From assembly GCA_964596675.1 (NCBI GenBank), contig CAZQUZ010000001.1:62001-126000 (forward strand): a DNA stretch of 64,000 nt. The letters run 5' to 3'. The DNA is from JAGOMW01 sp964596675 (GTDB lineage: Bacteria > Patescibacteriota > Gracilibacteria > BD1-5 > UBA2023). Positions within the stretch are counted from its first letter, which is position 1; each line of letters starts with the position of its first letter. Of this stretch, positions 51,802 to 63,550 are shown piece by piece. The notes under the pieces were generated by a model. That model saw nothing but the letters and a program-made list of their open reading frames with translations. It did no database searches and was not told where the DNA came from. The position numbers and the translations under genes are program-made.

Positions 51802-52961
51802 AACAATCTCCCCTGCCCTTCACTTCATGTGAGGGGTTTTTTATAGCGGATAAGTTTTTTTATATCTTCTTTGAGCTCATATCATATGATCGTCAGACTC
51901 TCGTCTGCGAATATCTGATCGAAGAATGATACAGCATCGATACGTGTCATGTCTATCTTATAGGTAGTATGCTCGAGTCATATATAGATGCATCCGACAC
52001 TATCCGTCGTGAGATATATCTTCTGAGTCTGGGATATCTGCGACTGGAGCTCAGCGAGCCCACTCAGAGTCTCGACTGAGAGAGACTCAGACTTCTCGAG
52101 GACTTTCTTCACTTCTCGATACTCACTCGGGATGAGTGACTTAAATTCATATTTTTTCAGGAACTCTATGACTGCACTCGACTGAAATATACTCCTCATA
52201 TCGACATGAGGCATCTCCTCGAGTGGGATATCGAGCGTCGTGACGATACTCGCGAGCTTCTGTGAGAGAAATGCATTTTCCCTCTGAGCAATGAGCACTT
52301 CCTGCATCTTCGGAGTGAGCTCATCAAGATGGTCATATATACCCTGTAGGGTATAATATTTCGAGAGGAGATCAACGGCTTTTTTCGGACCGAATCCTGC
52401 GATACCAGGGATATTATCCGAGCTATCCCCGACGATAGAGAGATAGTCTACTACCTGTTCTGGTGGTACACCGAACTTCTCTATCACATCGGCATGACGG
52501 AGATTTTTTTGCTTCATGGCATCGAATATCCTCACCTTACCATCGATGACGAACTGGCAAAGATCCTTATCTGATGAGATGATGATGATCTCACTATATC
52601 CATCTGGATCTTGTACGATAGAGCCGATGATATCATCTGCCTCATACCCCTCTCGTATAAGCACAGGTATGCTAGTCGCCTCGAAAAAGTCGAATATAAG
52701 ACTAATCTGAGAACGGAGATTATCTGGCATCCGATCGCGAGTGCCCTTATACTCGGCGAAGAGCTCTGAGCGAAAATTCGAACCCGACTCTGATGCGACG
52801 ATGATAGTATCCTCTGGACTCATCTCGGTGAGCGACTTTATAAATTTCGCGACTCAGAATACTGCATTTACGATAGCGCCATCGCGCGTATGCATCTCTG
52901 GGATAGCATAAAACATGCGATAGATGAGATTATAAGCGTCGATGACGTAAAGGTTTTTCAT
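51798..52961 (-). CDS. PolA-like 5'-3' exonuclease with remnant 3'-5' domain
   Basis: A 387-residue protein. Residues 1-~290 are a complete flap/5' nuclease: YVIDAYNLIYRMFYA, FRSELFAEYKGTRDRMP, EADDIIGSI, IISSDKDLCQ, VGDSSDNIPGIAGFGPKKA. The last ~100 residues (KIYLTTDSVGCIYIG ... LTIIGYELKEDIKKL) match only the opening of the DNA polymerase I 3'-5' exonuclease domain. The rest of that domain and the polymerase are missing. It is either a truncated polA or a stand-alone nuclease; the polymerase may be encoded elsewhere. Confidence 0.88.
51811..51846 (+). terminator. Terminator after the transglycosylase
   Basis: CCCTTCAC-TTCAT-GTGAGGGG hairpin with a TTTTTT tail. Confidence 0.8.
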
Positions 52962-52965
52962 AGAA

Positions 52966-53535
52966 TTAGAGTTGTTTAAGTTTTTCTATCATCCTAAGAG
53001 TTCCTATCTCTGAAATGATAGTTTCGACGTCATGAATAGGAAACCATCTAACATCATCCACTTCATCGACCTGATGGGAAATCTGAACATACTCATCTAT
53101 AATCCCCAGAAAACGTATATCATAATGGAGGTGGAGTGGTCGACCTTTTGCATCTGCAGGAATCTCATGAATATCTATATCAAAAATCGGGATTATAGCG
53201 ATATCTTTTATATAAGAAAAAATCTCTGGTGATTCCAGTATGCCAGATTCTTCATGAAATTCTCGGATAGCTGTACCTAGAATATCTGATGAATCGTCAC
53301 TATGTCATCAAAATTGAAGCCATTTTTTTAATTTTTTATGAAACATTAATAATATTTTATCACGCTTTTTATTTACTATAAGCATAGAACCAGTTATATG
53401 TCCATCATCCCAATGATAATTATGAAATGCTTTTTCTGCATTTTTTTCAATACATCAAATAATCCTATCAACAAAAAAACTCTCCTGTGGAAATAATTTT
53501 TTATATTCATTAAGTGATGTAATAATATTTTTCAT
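52966..53535 (-). CDS. Nudix hydrolase
   Basis: A 189-residue Nudix protein with KWLQFGGHSDDSSDILGTAIREFHEESGI: the box is nearly complete, with both GG residues encoded by TGA, though the first Glu of the consensus is Asp. The IPADAKGRPLHLHYDIRF segment suggests a subfamily close to IPP isomerase/dNTPase-like Nudix proteins. Codon use is distinctly AT-rich (ATT, AAA, TTT), unlike tmk and thyA around it. It lies between tmk and the 5' nuclease on the same strand. Confidence 0.85.
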
Positions 53536-53537
53536 AA

Positions 53538-54155
53538 TTATAATGCTACTATATCGATAATCTTATCGAATATCTCCTCCTGTGTACCTCTCGCATCAAT
53601 ACTCTGAAATCGACCAGACAGTATATCGAGTGCGGCAGATTTTTTATACCCGATGACGATTTTCTCGAAAAAATCTTTTCCCATCTTTTCCCACTTATCC
53701 CCTACAGCATCGAACGTGCGAGAGAGTGCCGTATCGACATCGATATCCATGTAGAGTACCATATCAGGGAGTACTCATCTGATAGCCTCATCATTCACGC
53801 CGAGGACCGTATCGAATCCGAGGCCCTGTGCCTCACCTTGATAGGCAAGCGATGTTATAAATGAGCGATCTGATACCACGATAGCTCATCGAGCGATCGC
53901 AGGAGCGACGACCGTGTGGAGTGTCTGGGCGCGAGCTGCCGCATAGAGATACGCATTCGTGAGTGGATGCATGATCTCATCTTCCCACTCTTTGGCCTGG
54001 CAGAGATGACGGATATCCTCAGCGATAGGAGTGGAACCTGGCTCGCGTACATGGATGATCTCCCTATCGGGATACTGTGCGCGCAGATACTCTACCAGTT
54101 TTTTCGACTGTGTAGACTTCCCACTCCCGACGATGCCCTCGAATACGATGTACAT
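53538..54155 (-). CDS. tmk: Thymidylate kinase
   Basis: Phosphorylates dTMP to dTDP. The 205-residue kinase has the P-loop FEGIVGSGKSTQ, HVREPGSTPIAEDIR (DRX/REPGGT-like site), VVSDRSFITSLAYQG and DMVLYMDIDVDTALSR. The start at 54155 is preferred because an upstream ATG would add a hydrophobic stretch overlapping the TSUP gene. It belongs to the dTTP gene group with thyA and dcd. Confidence 0.94.
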
Positions 54156-54156
54156 A

Positions 54157-54921
54157 CTAGTATGAAGTATAACTAAGATAGAAAAAATACAAAGCAAAAA
54201 CAATAATAGAACCGAGAAGTATGCGACGAAATATCTGATTCCCGAGTGCGATGATGTGTCGAGTACCGAGATATCCTCATATGAGCATACCGAGTGCGAG
54301 AGCGAGTCACCATGTGAGATTATATTGTCACTGGAGGAGGACTCCCGCGATAGTCCCTATGAGCCAAAATATCGTCATAGCGGTCGCTGTTCACTTCGCT
54401 TCGAGGGCAGAGAGTCGGAGTACAAAAGTATTATTGAAGTAGTACCATACACCCGAGCCCGCGATAAAAATATTTCCGAAAAATGAGAGGAAAAATAGTG
54501 AGATATAGTACATGTATACTCTTTTCTGTGAGATATGAGTCATGGGCTCTGCGCCTGTTTTTTTATAGTAAGAAACCGCGACCAGCACGAGCATACTCAG
54601 AGCTGAGACCACATAAATAATCCAACTCGATATAGAGAATATAATATAGGAACCAAGGAAGCTCCCGAAGAGCACCATCATACCACCAGCGAGCAAAAAA
54701 CGAGATTTTATATGTCCATTTTTATAAAATAGATAGAGTCATCCGAGTGTGTCCCCAATTTTTCCGAACTTAAATGTGATGGTCGCGAGCTGTGGACCGA
54801 TACCGAGAAGTGTGAGGAGTCCTACACCCAGTACCGATACTCCACCAGAAGTAAATGTGCCGAAATACGCTGAAAATATACCTATCAGAAATATAGTAAA
54901 TGTCTGTATATCAAAAATCAT
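54157..54921 (-). CDS. TauE/SafE (TSUP) family membrane transporter
   Basis: A 254-residue protein with about eight helices and the family repeat GTFTSGGVSVLGVGLLTLLG, followed by TITFKFGKIGDTLGG. TSUP members export sulfite or other organic anions; the substrate is unknown. It sits one base upstream of tmk and 2 bases after thyA, an odd place for a permease inside a nucleotide operon. Confidence 0.85.
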
Positions 54922-54923
54922 AT

Positions 54924-55865
54924 TTATACTGCTATCGGAGCCTTAATCGCTGGATGTGGATCGTATCATTCGAGGGTAAAGTCCTCATATCGAAATGCGA
55001 ATAAATCCGTCACATCAGGACGTATCTGCATAGTCGGGAATGGACGTGGTGTGCGACTGAGCTGCTCGCGCACCTGATCATAGTGATTATGATAGATATG
55101 GACATCACCGAATGTATGGACGAACTCGCCTGGCTCGAGACCGCTTGCCTGAGCTATCATCATCGTGAGGAGTGCGTATGATGCGATGTTAAATGGTACA
55201 CCGAGAAATACGTCTGCACTGCGCTGATAGAGCTGACATGAAAGGCGACCATCCGCGACATAGAACTGGAAGAGCGTATGACATGGAGGTGGTGCAGTAT
55301 CCTTATCCTTGATGAGTTCTTCTATCTCTCCGACATTCCATCATGATATCAGATTACGGCGGCTATATGGGTCATTTATGAGGGTATTTATGACATTTTG
55401 CATCTGATCGATGATAGTCCCTTTTTTGGTCTCCCAGGCACGCCACTGCTTCCCATAGACGGGACCGAGATCTCACCACTGTCGTGCGAATGCTTCATCA
55501 TTTTTTATACTATCGATAAATACGAGAAGTGCAGCATCCCACTCGGGACTATATCGTGGGAGCTCCGTATCTTTCCCTGTTTTTTTCAGATACTTCGCAA
55601 ATGCCCACTCATTCCAGATTTTGACATCATTTTGTACGAGATACCGGATATTCGTATCTCATGAGATGAACCATATGAGCTCATGAATGATACCCTTTAT
55701 GAAGACTTTTTTCGTCGTCAGGAGTGGAAATCCCGCAGATAGGTCGAACCGTATCTGATGACCGAATATAGACCGAGTCCCCACACCAGTACGATCCATA
55801 CGGTCTACGCCGGTATCGAGGATTTTCTGGAGGAGGTCGAGATATTGCTGTTCTGGATGAGTCAT
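54924..55865 (-). CDS. thyA: Thymidylate synthase ThyA
   Basis: Makes dTMP from dUMP and methylene-THF. The 313-residue enzyme has DRTGVGTRSIFGHQIRFDL, ELIWFISGDTNI, GDLGPVYGKQWR, the active-site Cys in APPPCHTLFQFYV, RSADVFLGVPFNIASYA and HIYHNHYDQV. TGA is read as Gly in ISGD and QWGDLGP. Good evidence for endogenous thymidylate synthesis from dUMP. Confidence 0.97.
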
Positions 55866-55883
55866 AGGACGAGATGATAAAAA

Positions 55884-56408
55884 TTAGATAATCTTTGGCT
55901 CTTCATAGTGGATTCATTTCAGGATTTTACCAGTCTTGGCATCGAGCATGACAAAATAATCTCCCTTTTTCTTCGCTATGACTTCTCGTCACTCTTTCGT
56001 ATATTTTTCTATAGAGAGTTTTGCATCTGCCTCCGTCTCACAGAACTTCGTGAAGTTCGATCTCATGACTTCATTAAAATCATTTTCTGAGAAAGCGATG
56101 AGTCCAGAGTAAACAGGCAGATTACATGCTGTAACGAACGTATCTGCGATAGCATCGCGTAGAGCGACGATTCATTCATTGAGCACTACGCCAGAATGTG
56201 CTTTTTCTTTCTGAGCTTTTGCTGCCTCTATGACGACATCCGCGAACTCCGAGAGCATATCGGCGCCACATGCCTCAGCCGACTCGAATAACTCCTCGAG
56301 CACGACACGAAGGGATAAGATAAGATGCTCTTTACTCGGCATATGAGCACCCTCTTCGATATCTTTCGCAGTATGTATCCACTTCGATACGAGTTGTTCA
56401 TTTATCAT
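55884..56408 (-). CDS. All-alpha NTP pyrophosphohydrolase (MazG/HisE-like)
   Basis: A 174-residue protein with the metal-binding pattern of all-alpha NTP pyrophosphatases: LRVVLEELFESAEACG and LSEFADVVIEAAKA (E-E-x-x-E ... E-x-x-D), then ALRDAIADTFVTA. The C-terminal DYFVMLDAKTGKILK is the tail seen in phage-like PRA-PH proteins. Placed between dcd and thyA, it may hydrolyse dUTP or dCTP to the monophosphate needed by ThyA; that role is inference. Confidence 0.8.
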
Positions 56409-56548
56409 AGAAAAAACATAAAAAAATACTCTGAAAGTATATAAAAATTCAGAATATTTGCTAGTAAAAATTTTATTTTAAACCTTAATTCCACATAAAA
56501 TTTCTCAAAAACAAAAAGTTCGAGGAAATTTGGAGTTTTTCAGAGATT

Positions 56549-57094
56549 TTACTCTTTATGCATATAAGAGGTGAAATTCTCTTCTCCTGACTTATATCGT
56601 CCCGTGTCTCGATAGCTCTGGAGTGGTGGTGAAGTGAGCTCAGAGAAGAGGATCTGTGCTATCTCCATACCTGGACGGAGGATGATAGGTATCGCACTCA
56701 TATTCGCGAGCTCGAATGTGATATGGAGAAAGTGCCCAGGATTGATGAGTCATGCAGTATTATGTACGACGAGGCCGAGACGTGCGAGTGATGACTTCCC
56801 TGAGAGGTGCGTGAGGTATATATCACTCCCGAACTCCTCTACACTCATCCCGAGGACCGTCACTCCCGGACGGAGGATAAATCCCTCTTCTGCGGTAGCT
56901 ATGACCTCTTCATACTCAGGGACTATCTTATTCACAGGGTCGATATTCGCTATAGAGTGAGCCTTTACGATGAGGAACTTGTATCAGAGTCGGATATCGT
57001 AGCTCGCTGGCTGGAGGCGCTTCGGGTCGAACTCGGAGATACGGATAGTCCCCTTTTCGAGTCCAGCACTGATGTCACGATCTGAGAGATACAT
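56549..57094 (-). CDS. dcd: dCTP deaminase
   Basis: Deaminates dCTP to dUTP. The 181-residue protein has LQPASYDIRLGYKF, LRPGVTVLGMSVEEF, the active-site region LSGKSSLARLGLVV, and NPGHFLHITFELAN ... LRPGMEIAQILF. TGA encodes Gly in DIRLG and in the residue before LINPGH. With the NTP pyrophosphatase, thyA and tmk it completes a dCTP to dTDP route. Confidence 0.93.
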
Positions 57095-57146
57095 AGTGGA
57101 TTTGGATAAAATATTATAACTATAGAGTAGTGTATTTATTTTTCTC

Positions 57147-59441
57147 TTATTTCAACTGATTTACATTCACGATAGAAACTCCTGACATATAGTATGATAT
57201 GATTTCATCGTATTTCCGACCGAGTGAGGCTCCGTAGGTAGCACCGATACCAGAAATCCCGACCCCATGACCAGATCGAGTCTTACCGACTCAGGCAGGA
57301 TCATCGACAGACTGGAGATATGGGATATTTTCACAGATTTTACCCGGATTATTCGTCTCACAGTACTCTTTATATGAGCGCGTCTTTCCATCTGATGATG
57401 AGAAATACCATGCCTTTACGAGGTCTCATTTATAGGATATTACCTTTCATTTTGTCGCCTTCACTGCCGTGACAGCATTCGGTGAGCGGAGCTCATAGCC
57501 ATATCCGAGATATTTCTGGAATGAGTCAGGATCATCAGAGCCATCATAGAGAGGAGTCTGATACTTTCGATTTTTCGGATTCTGGTAAAAATATGCATAG
57601 CTCCGAGCCGCGACGACGATAGTTTTGATTTTTTCTATACTGTCTCCATTCGATACTTCCCCGAGTCATTTGAGATAGTCTTCTATCGGGAGTTCATTTA
57701 CGACGAGGAGTTTTCATCATTCATTTCTGAGGATGAGTCTCGATCGGAAGATGTTATCATTATATCGTCAGACACTATCCCATGCTGGCACGCGAGACCA
57801 AGAGAGGATACGAAATACGTCTGTCGAGAATGAGAGAGTCTTCCCAGTATATTTCATTTTCGCAGTAGTGACTTCGAGAGTATTTCATGAGAGAGTCGAG
57901 ACTGAGATATCATCTGAGGGAGTATATGAGAGAGGCTTCCCATCGAGCATCAGACGAGAGGCTCGTTTCCCTGCAGACTCAAATGTGAGCGTACTCCCAC
58001 TATATGAGAGCAGGATTTTTATAGGTTTACCACCAGAGCTCGTGATACGTCCAGGTATCTGAGTCGGTGTGACAGTCGTAGGTATACTAGTCGCAGGGTC
58101 TCTGAGCTGATACTCTATAGCACTCTCTGGATCGACAGTATCTATCGATTTCTGAGCAAGATTTTGTATAGGTGAGAGTTTTCATACTTTTCATACTATA
58201 GTATTTCGGAACTCTGAGAGACTATCATAGATATTGCGTCAGGGGCAGCTCGTCGCAGCGAGGTCACGATGTCCGATGAGTCGAGATGTCGATACAGCAT
58301 ACCAGGTGCAGGATGCTCCTGACTTACAGAGACTCGCACCATAGTCAGTCTCATCGACATTGATACCATACTTTCGAGCGACATATTCTATCGCCTCGAG
58401 GAGTCATGCTTTTTGATCTTTATTCAGATGGAGGACTTCATAATTTCCCATGACAGATATACCGACAGTTCATACATTGTTCCCATAGACATGAGCTCAC
58501 TCCACATAGTCACCTCATGCACGTCACTCATATATATCACCACGCTGTCATACGATATAGTTGTATCCGATATCACCCCATCACTTCGTACGAGTGTGGT
58601 AGTAGTATATAGCCCTGAGAAGGGTCTTATCATCTGCGACTTTATCCAGGTTTTCTGCTGTATGATGTATGACGATACGATCGACTTCTTTCACTTTTTT
58701 TATCGGCCATACGAGCTTCCGACTTCACTCATATCGCTTCAGTGAGACGACCTCAGAAGATGCTGGATCCAGTGACTGTATAGTAGCATACTCTTTATCC
58801 GTCTGGAGACGCTCTGCTCGCTCTGCACTCGACTCATATATGATGCGCGGTGTCTGACCACGCTCGATCCATGCAGCTTTTTGCTCGGCACGAGTCTGCT
58901 CAGATACATATCTGATCGTCTCATCCGCTCACCACTCTGCACGTGAGATGATATGCGGACCACTCGCTGCCTCAGTCGACTCGAGAAATGGTCTAAATAC
59001 GAGCTCACGCCCGACAGTCGCATGATACGCAGATATGAGCTCGAGAGATGTGGGACGAGCATCGGTATGATAGACTATCCTATACTCGATATGACTCTGT
59101 GGGGTGACTACATATGGAAATGTCGTGACTCTATTCATATCATCTCATCACTCGATATCCAGGAACTGACTGTGCTCCACAGCACCTATCTTCCATATGA
59201 CTTCTACATCTTCAGCCCTTGGGGCAATCATCCCATCGAATGCGAGGAAAAATGTCGTACGTGGACTATCAAAAGAGATTTTTCACTCTAAAACAGAGTC
59301 ATTATCAGTATTGATTTTATGAGAATATTCACTATAATCATAAATATCCTGCCAAGTAAATGATACTCCGAGAGGAGAAAAGATACCAAAAGCGAGGAAA
59401 AATACCAAAAGAGATGAGAAAAAACGCTTGATTTTTTGCAT
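57147..59441 (-). CDS. Amidase_2 / SpoIID fusion, cell-wall hydrolase
   Basis: A 764-residue exported protein with a signal peptide (FFSSLLVFFLAFGIFSPLG). Residues ~230-400 are an N-acetylmuramoyl-L-alanine amidase of the PGRP/Amidase_2 type: DRIVIHHTAENLD, GDIGYNYIVGQRGDIYEGR, and SRLIGHRDLAATSCPGQNIY (zinc His and Cys). Residues ~560-764 are a SpoIID domain: NELPIEDYLKGLGEVSNG, VVAARSYAYFY, and SGHGVGISGIGATYGASLG. SpoIID cuts denuded glycan after amidases act, so the fusion joins two sequential steps. Dozens of TGA glycines. Confidence 0.9.
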
Positions 59442-59509
59442 TAAAACGAAAAAAGAGATAATATAACACCGTACTCCAAAAAATATTCTTTATTTACCGC
59501 CCACAGAAT

Positions 59510-60352
59510 ATGCGAATATCACCTGAAATCAAGGAATTCACGAAAAATACACTCATTTTTACGCTGTTCTTCACGCTCGTCATCCACCTCAGCTGGGGCT
59601 ATATAGCACCATATCTCTCTCTCGGGGCATCTGCTGGGAATGATGCGAATTTTACCCAAGCAAATCGTGTATATATGGGTAATATCGCGACTGCACTCTC
59701 ACTCAATATCGGAAATATAAACACTATAAGTACATCACAAGGTGATGATACTTCACCTGAAGCCATAAATATGGACAGCGTCCTTTCTGATGCAAAAAAA
59801 TGAGAGCAGTATATCATATCGTATCACATGCGCGCTATCGACTCGTATGTAAATCTGCTCAAGACGGATATAAAAACATTGCTCGATGAATCTACTGAAC
59901 GAAGCAACACACTCGATGAGCATATAGAAATACTGAAGTCTCACTATATACGTACCAATGAACGTACTCTCGTACTCTCTGATCAGTCACGAGAACTCCA
60001 ATCGATACTCACGGATACAAAAATTCAGATCGCAAATGCCAAAATTTCCATGGAAGAAACATATAAATCATTCGAATCTGTAGGTATAGATGCAGTGATA
60101 TCGAGCTATGTCTCTGCGAAAACGCGTGAGAGTCAGGCACGAGTCTATCTCGCATATGTCGAGAGATTTCAGCGGGCATATGGCATACTCCAGTGACAAA
60201 ATAAACTCATCCTCGATACGCTCATAAATAACCGCGAAGCCCTCATATCGAAATCTGTCGTGGTTATACCAGACTCTGGATCTGATATACTGAAAAAACT
60301 CGATCTCGTCGTCACTGAGGAAGAATATAAGGCAAATCAAACAAAAGAATAA
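59510..60352 (+). CDS. Membrane-anchored coiled-coil protein
   Basis: A 280-residue protein with an N-terminal hydrophobic helix (LIFTLFFTLVIHLSWGYIAPYL) and a long helical, heptad-rich body (ILKSHYIRTNERTLVLSDQSRELQSILTD). Two TGA glycines. It is unrecognised, but it lies 61 bases upstream of a VirB6-like gene on the same strand, so it may be part of that secretion or pilus apparatus. Confidence 0.7.
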
Positions 60353-60413
60353 AAATGATGAAATATTTGCAAAAAAATATGAATTGTGCTCTAATGGCAA
60401 TATAGTAAAACTT

Positions 60414-62651
60414 ATGGCATCTAAAATCTTCACATATATATGTATCACCTTCGTCGCGATGATGGGGTTTTTTATAGATATAGAAAACTCTCCGAGTGGA
60501 TATAACATAAAATCTGTCACATCTACATATGCAGCAGACACATGAACTGGAAGCCAATCATATGACAAAGAAAAAGAAATGCTCGATAGTCTCGTCAGTG
60601 GTATCAATGTAGCTCTCAGCATAGTAACAATAATAGTCACCCCTGCTATCATCCTCGCGAGCTGGCTCATGTCACCAGACTGGACGAGTGGAGACCTCTT
60701 TAATATGCGACCCGTTATCCATGATATGTGGATACTCATATCGAATGTGACATATTTTATCTATGCGATACTCCTCATCATTATCGCACTAGGGACGATA
60801 TTTAACTCTGAGAACTACGGGTACAAAATACTCCTCCCACGTCTCGCACTCGGTATCATACTCGTACCACTCACATGGTGGTTCATCCAGTTTACGATAT
60901 CTCTCGCGTCTATCGTGACAGCATCCGTCATGAATATCCCTGCAGATATAGTTATCAATAAAAATAAACCCGCTGCCGCCACTCAAAATAGCTGGTGGAC
61001 GGAAAAAAGTATCCCAAACAATATCAGATACAATAATACGAAAAAACCAGGAGAAGAAACTCCAAAAGTAGATTGTACGCAAACAGGTGCCTGTATGTCT
61101 CCAGCAGACTTTCTCACACCCACAGGTGGTGGTGGTGTATATGGATCGCTTGTAGTCTATGCTTTTGCGGTATTTAAAGTACAGGATATTAAAGAAATCC
61201 GGAGCCAGCTCGATTTAGTAAAGACTCCATTTCAGCTCGTGCATCAGCTCATCGTAGGAGGAATCATGTTTATCGTATTCGGACTCCTGGTGATGGCACT
61301 CATCGTACTCCTCTTTATGCGAGCAGTGAAGCTCTGGTTCTATGCGATGTTCTCTCCTCTCATGACGCTGAAGTTCGTCCTCTGAGATAAGATTTTCGGT
61401 AAAGAGAGTGAATCATTTGATCTAAAAGAATTTATCGGGCTCGCATTCGTCCCAGCGATCGTAGGGCTCGCACTCTCATTTGGCCTCGTCGTGGTATCTA
61501 TGCTCATGCATAAGCAAAATGATGGGAATAAATTTTGTACAAGTCCTACTGATTGTACCATCACCCTCTTCTGAAATACAAAAAGCACGATACAAACAAA
61601 GATAGATGAAGCTAATAAGACTACTGAAACCGTTGTGACTCTCGGTAATTTAAAATATACATTTGAATGAGCAGTCACTGGTACAAATAAATGAGCAACA
61701 CTCAATGGTGCACTCGATATGTCTGCTGGTATCGTCGGTACGATTATCGTGGATATTATCGCACTTATCTTCATCTGGATAGCATTCATGGCAGCGAAGT
61801 GAGTGAGCAAGGTGGCGAGCGCAGCGTTCGAACCATTCGAAGCACTTGGCAAAAAAATCGGCAGCCTCCCAAAATATGCGCCGATACCGTTTACTGGTGG
61901 CATGAGTATGGAGGGCATGAAATCTATAACAAATGAAGTGATAAATAAACATGAATCTGAAAGTATAAATAGAGCAAAGAATAGTGTATTATGAAAAGCA
62001 ATGTGAATCGATAAAACAGCCAGTTGAGAATCTACAGTAAATACAGGTAAAGCAATTGATGCAATTAACGCCAACAATACAACTGATTCACTAAATTATA
62101 TTAAAAAAGCAAAGGAATCGTTACAAAAAGATATCAGCGAAGGCAAAGATGTAAAACCAGAAATAGCACGACTCGCAGAAAGTTTAAGAACACTCAAAAA
62201 AACCAATACAATTATGTATGATAAAATTGTAAGTGACTCTGGTATGGATGGAAAGATCCTCAAAGATATCATTTCAGATAGAGAAAAATCTATTACAAAA
62301 AATGATTTTAAAATCGATGAATTGCAGAAAGCTATTTTATGAGCTTCTGCTGGATGAGCTGGCACAGGAGGAAATTCATCGAATCTATACACATCAAAAA
62401 CCGTTTCAGGGAACAATGAGAATATAGAAATACGGTTTAATGAGAATACTAAGATTCAGCTAAACGGTAAAACTTGAGCATGAATTAGTACTGAAGAATT
62501 AGAGAAATTAAAAACATTTATCAAGAATCAAAATCTTACCGAAACTGAATTTGGAAATAAGTTTGATGCGGTAGATGAAACCGTGGTTAAAAAAATTATA
62601 GAACAAATATGAAAAGATAATTTCAAAAAGCCTGACGATTCGAAAAAATAA
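60414..62651 (+). CDS. VirB6/TrbL-like type IV secretion membrane protein
   Basis: A 745-residue polytopic protein: a signal-like start, about six helices including LSIVTIIVTPAIILASWLM, LIIIALGTIFN, GGIMFIVFGLLVMALIVLLF followed by MRAVKLWFYAMFSPLMTLKF, and VGLALSFGLVVVSMLM. This is the pattern of TrbL/VirB6 inner-membrane components. About 180 hydrophilic, helix- and Gly/Ser-rich residues extend past the last helix. About 15 TGA glycines. The other T4SS subunits are not in this window. Confidence 0.78.
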
Positions 62652-62652
62652 T

Positions 62653-62686
62653 AAAAAATCCTAACTCACCGTTAGGATTTTTTATG
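62653..62686. terminator. Bidirectional terminator
   Basis: AAAATCCTAAC / GTTAGGATTTT hairpin with A and T runs, at the stops of the VirB6-like gene and the converging protease gene. Confidence 0.85.
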
Positions 62687-63421
62687 GCCTCACGATATAT
62701 CCTCTCCCCCGCTCCCTATCGACCGCGCTCATCACTCCGACGAGCTCTCATGAGAGCGTCCATATCGGCGTACCGCTCTCGCCTGCATCGAGGACGATAT
62801 NNNNNNNNNNNNNNNNNNNNNNNNNNNNNNNNNNNNNNNNNNNNNNNNNNNNNNNNNNNNNNNNNNNNNNNNNNNNNNNNNNNNNNNNNNNNNNNNNNNN
62901 TCTCATGAGAGCGTCCATATCGGCGTACCGCTCTCGCCTGCATCGAGGACGATATCTGTCTCGATAGCACCCGTATAGACTCGACCCGAGAGCATCGCAT
63001 CATATCCGACATATGAGGCATCGAGCGCTGTCACTGAGCCATCTATACGGAACCATGCGCCAGAGCGTGATACGAGCGTATAGAGAGACATCCCGAGAGG
63101 TATTTCTCACGTATAGATATCTGCTCATGCGGTATGATGATAGAGAGTGAGTGAGGCGATATCTCTCTCGGGTATATGAGTGCCAGTACCCACAGAGAGC
63201 CTCTCTCATGAGGCTCATCGATAGATACAGTCGCTATCACAGGTATCGACCACGTGTCGAGCCGTGAGCAGGCGAGCATCTCGCGCGATGACCCCATATC
63301 CGACATGCCGTCCTCATGCTGTAGAGATATCCACGATGGTATCGACTGGGCGCACTCCCTGTGGGGTGCAACTCGTGAGCAGAGCTAGAAACACGATGAT
63401 GGAGTATCTCGGAAGTATCAT
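62682..63421 (-). CDS. Trypsin-like serine protease lipoprotein (interrupted by an N gap)
   Basis: It begins with a lipobox (FLALLTSC). The catalytic triad is visible: LTARHVVD (His), ERDIASL (Asp) and AGESGTPIW (Ser). The frame is crossed by 100 N, but the 55 bases on each side of the gap are identical and both are in the same frame. Collapsing them gives one continuous protein of about 195 residues ending GRGYIVRP. Several TGA glycines. It is probably an extracytoplasmic protease anchored to the membrane. Confidence 0.8.
62801..62900. other. Assembly gap of 100 N flanked by an exact 55-base overlap
   Basis: 62746-62800 and 62901-62955 are identical, so the contigs overlap and the gap is an artefact of scaffolding rather than missing DNA. 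Confidence 0.9.
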
Positions 63422-63550
63422 TATCCATACTATAGAGAAAATGCATAGATATGTAAAGTGGAAAACTATAAAATCTCTATACAATAAGAAAGAACAAAGT
63501 GCAAAATATCTTTTATGCATATTTGTGATTTATTTTTTATCTTTTTTCGT

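Noticed and set aside
60068..60739. A 223-residue minus-strand frame opposite the coiled-coil and VirB6-like genes
   Set aside because: It spans two plus-strand genes and their gap, with composition typical of an antisense shadow.
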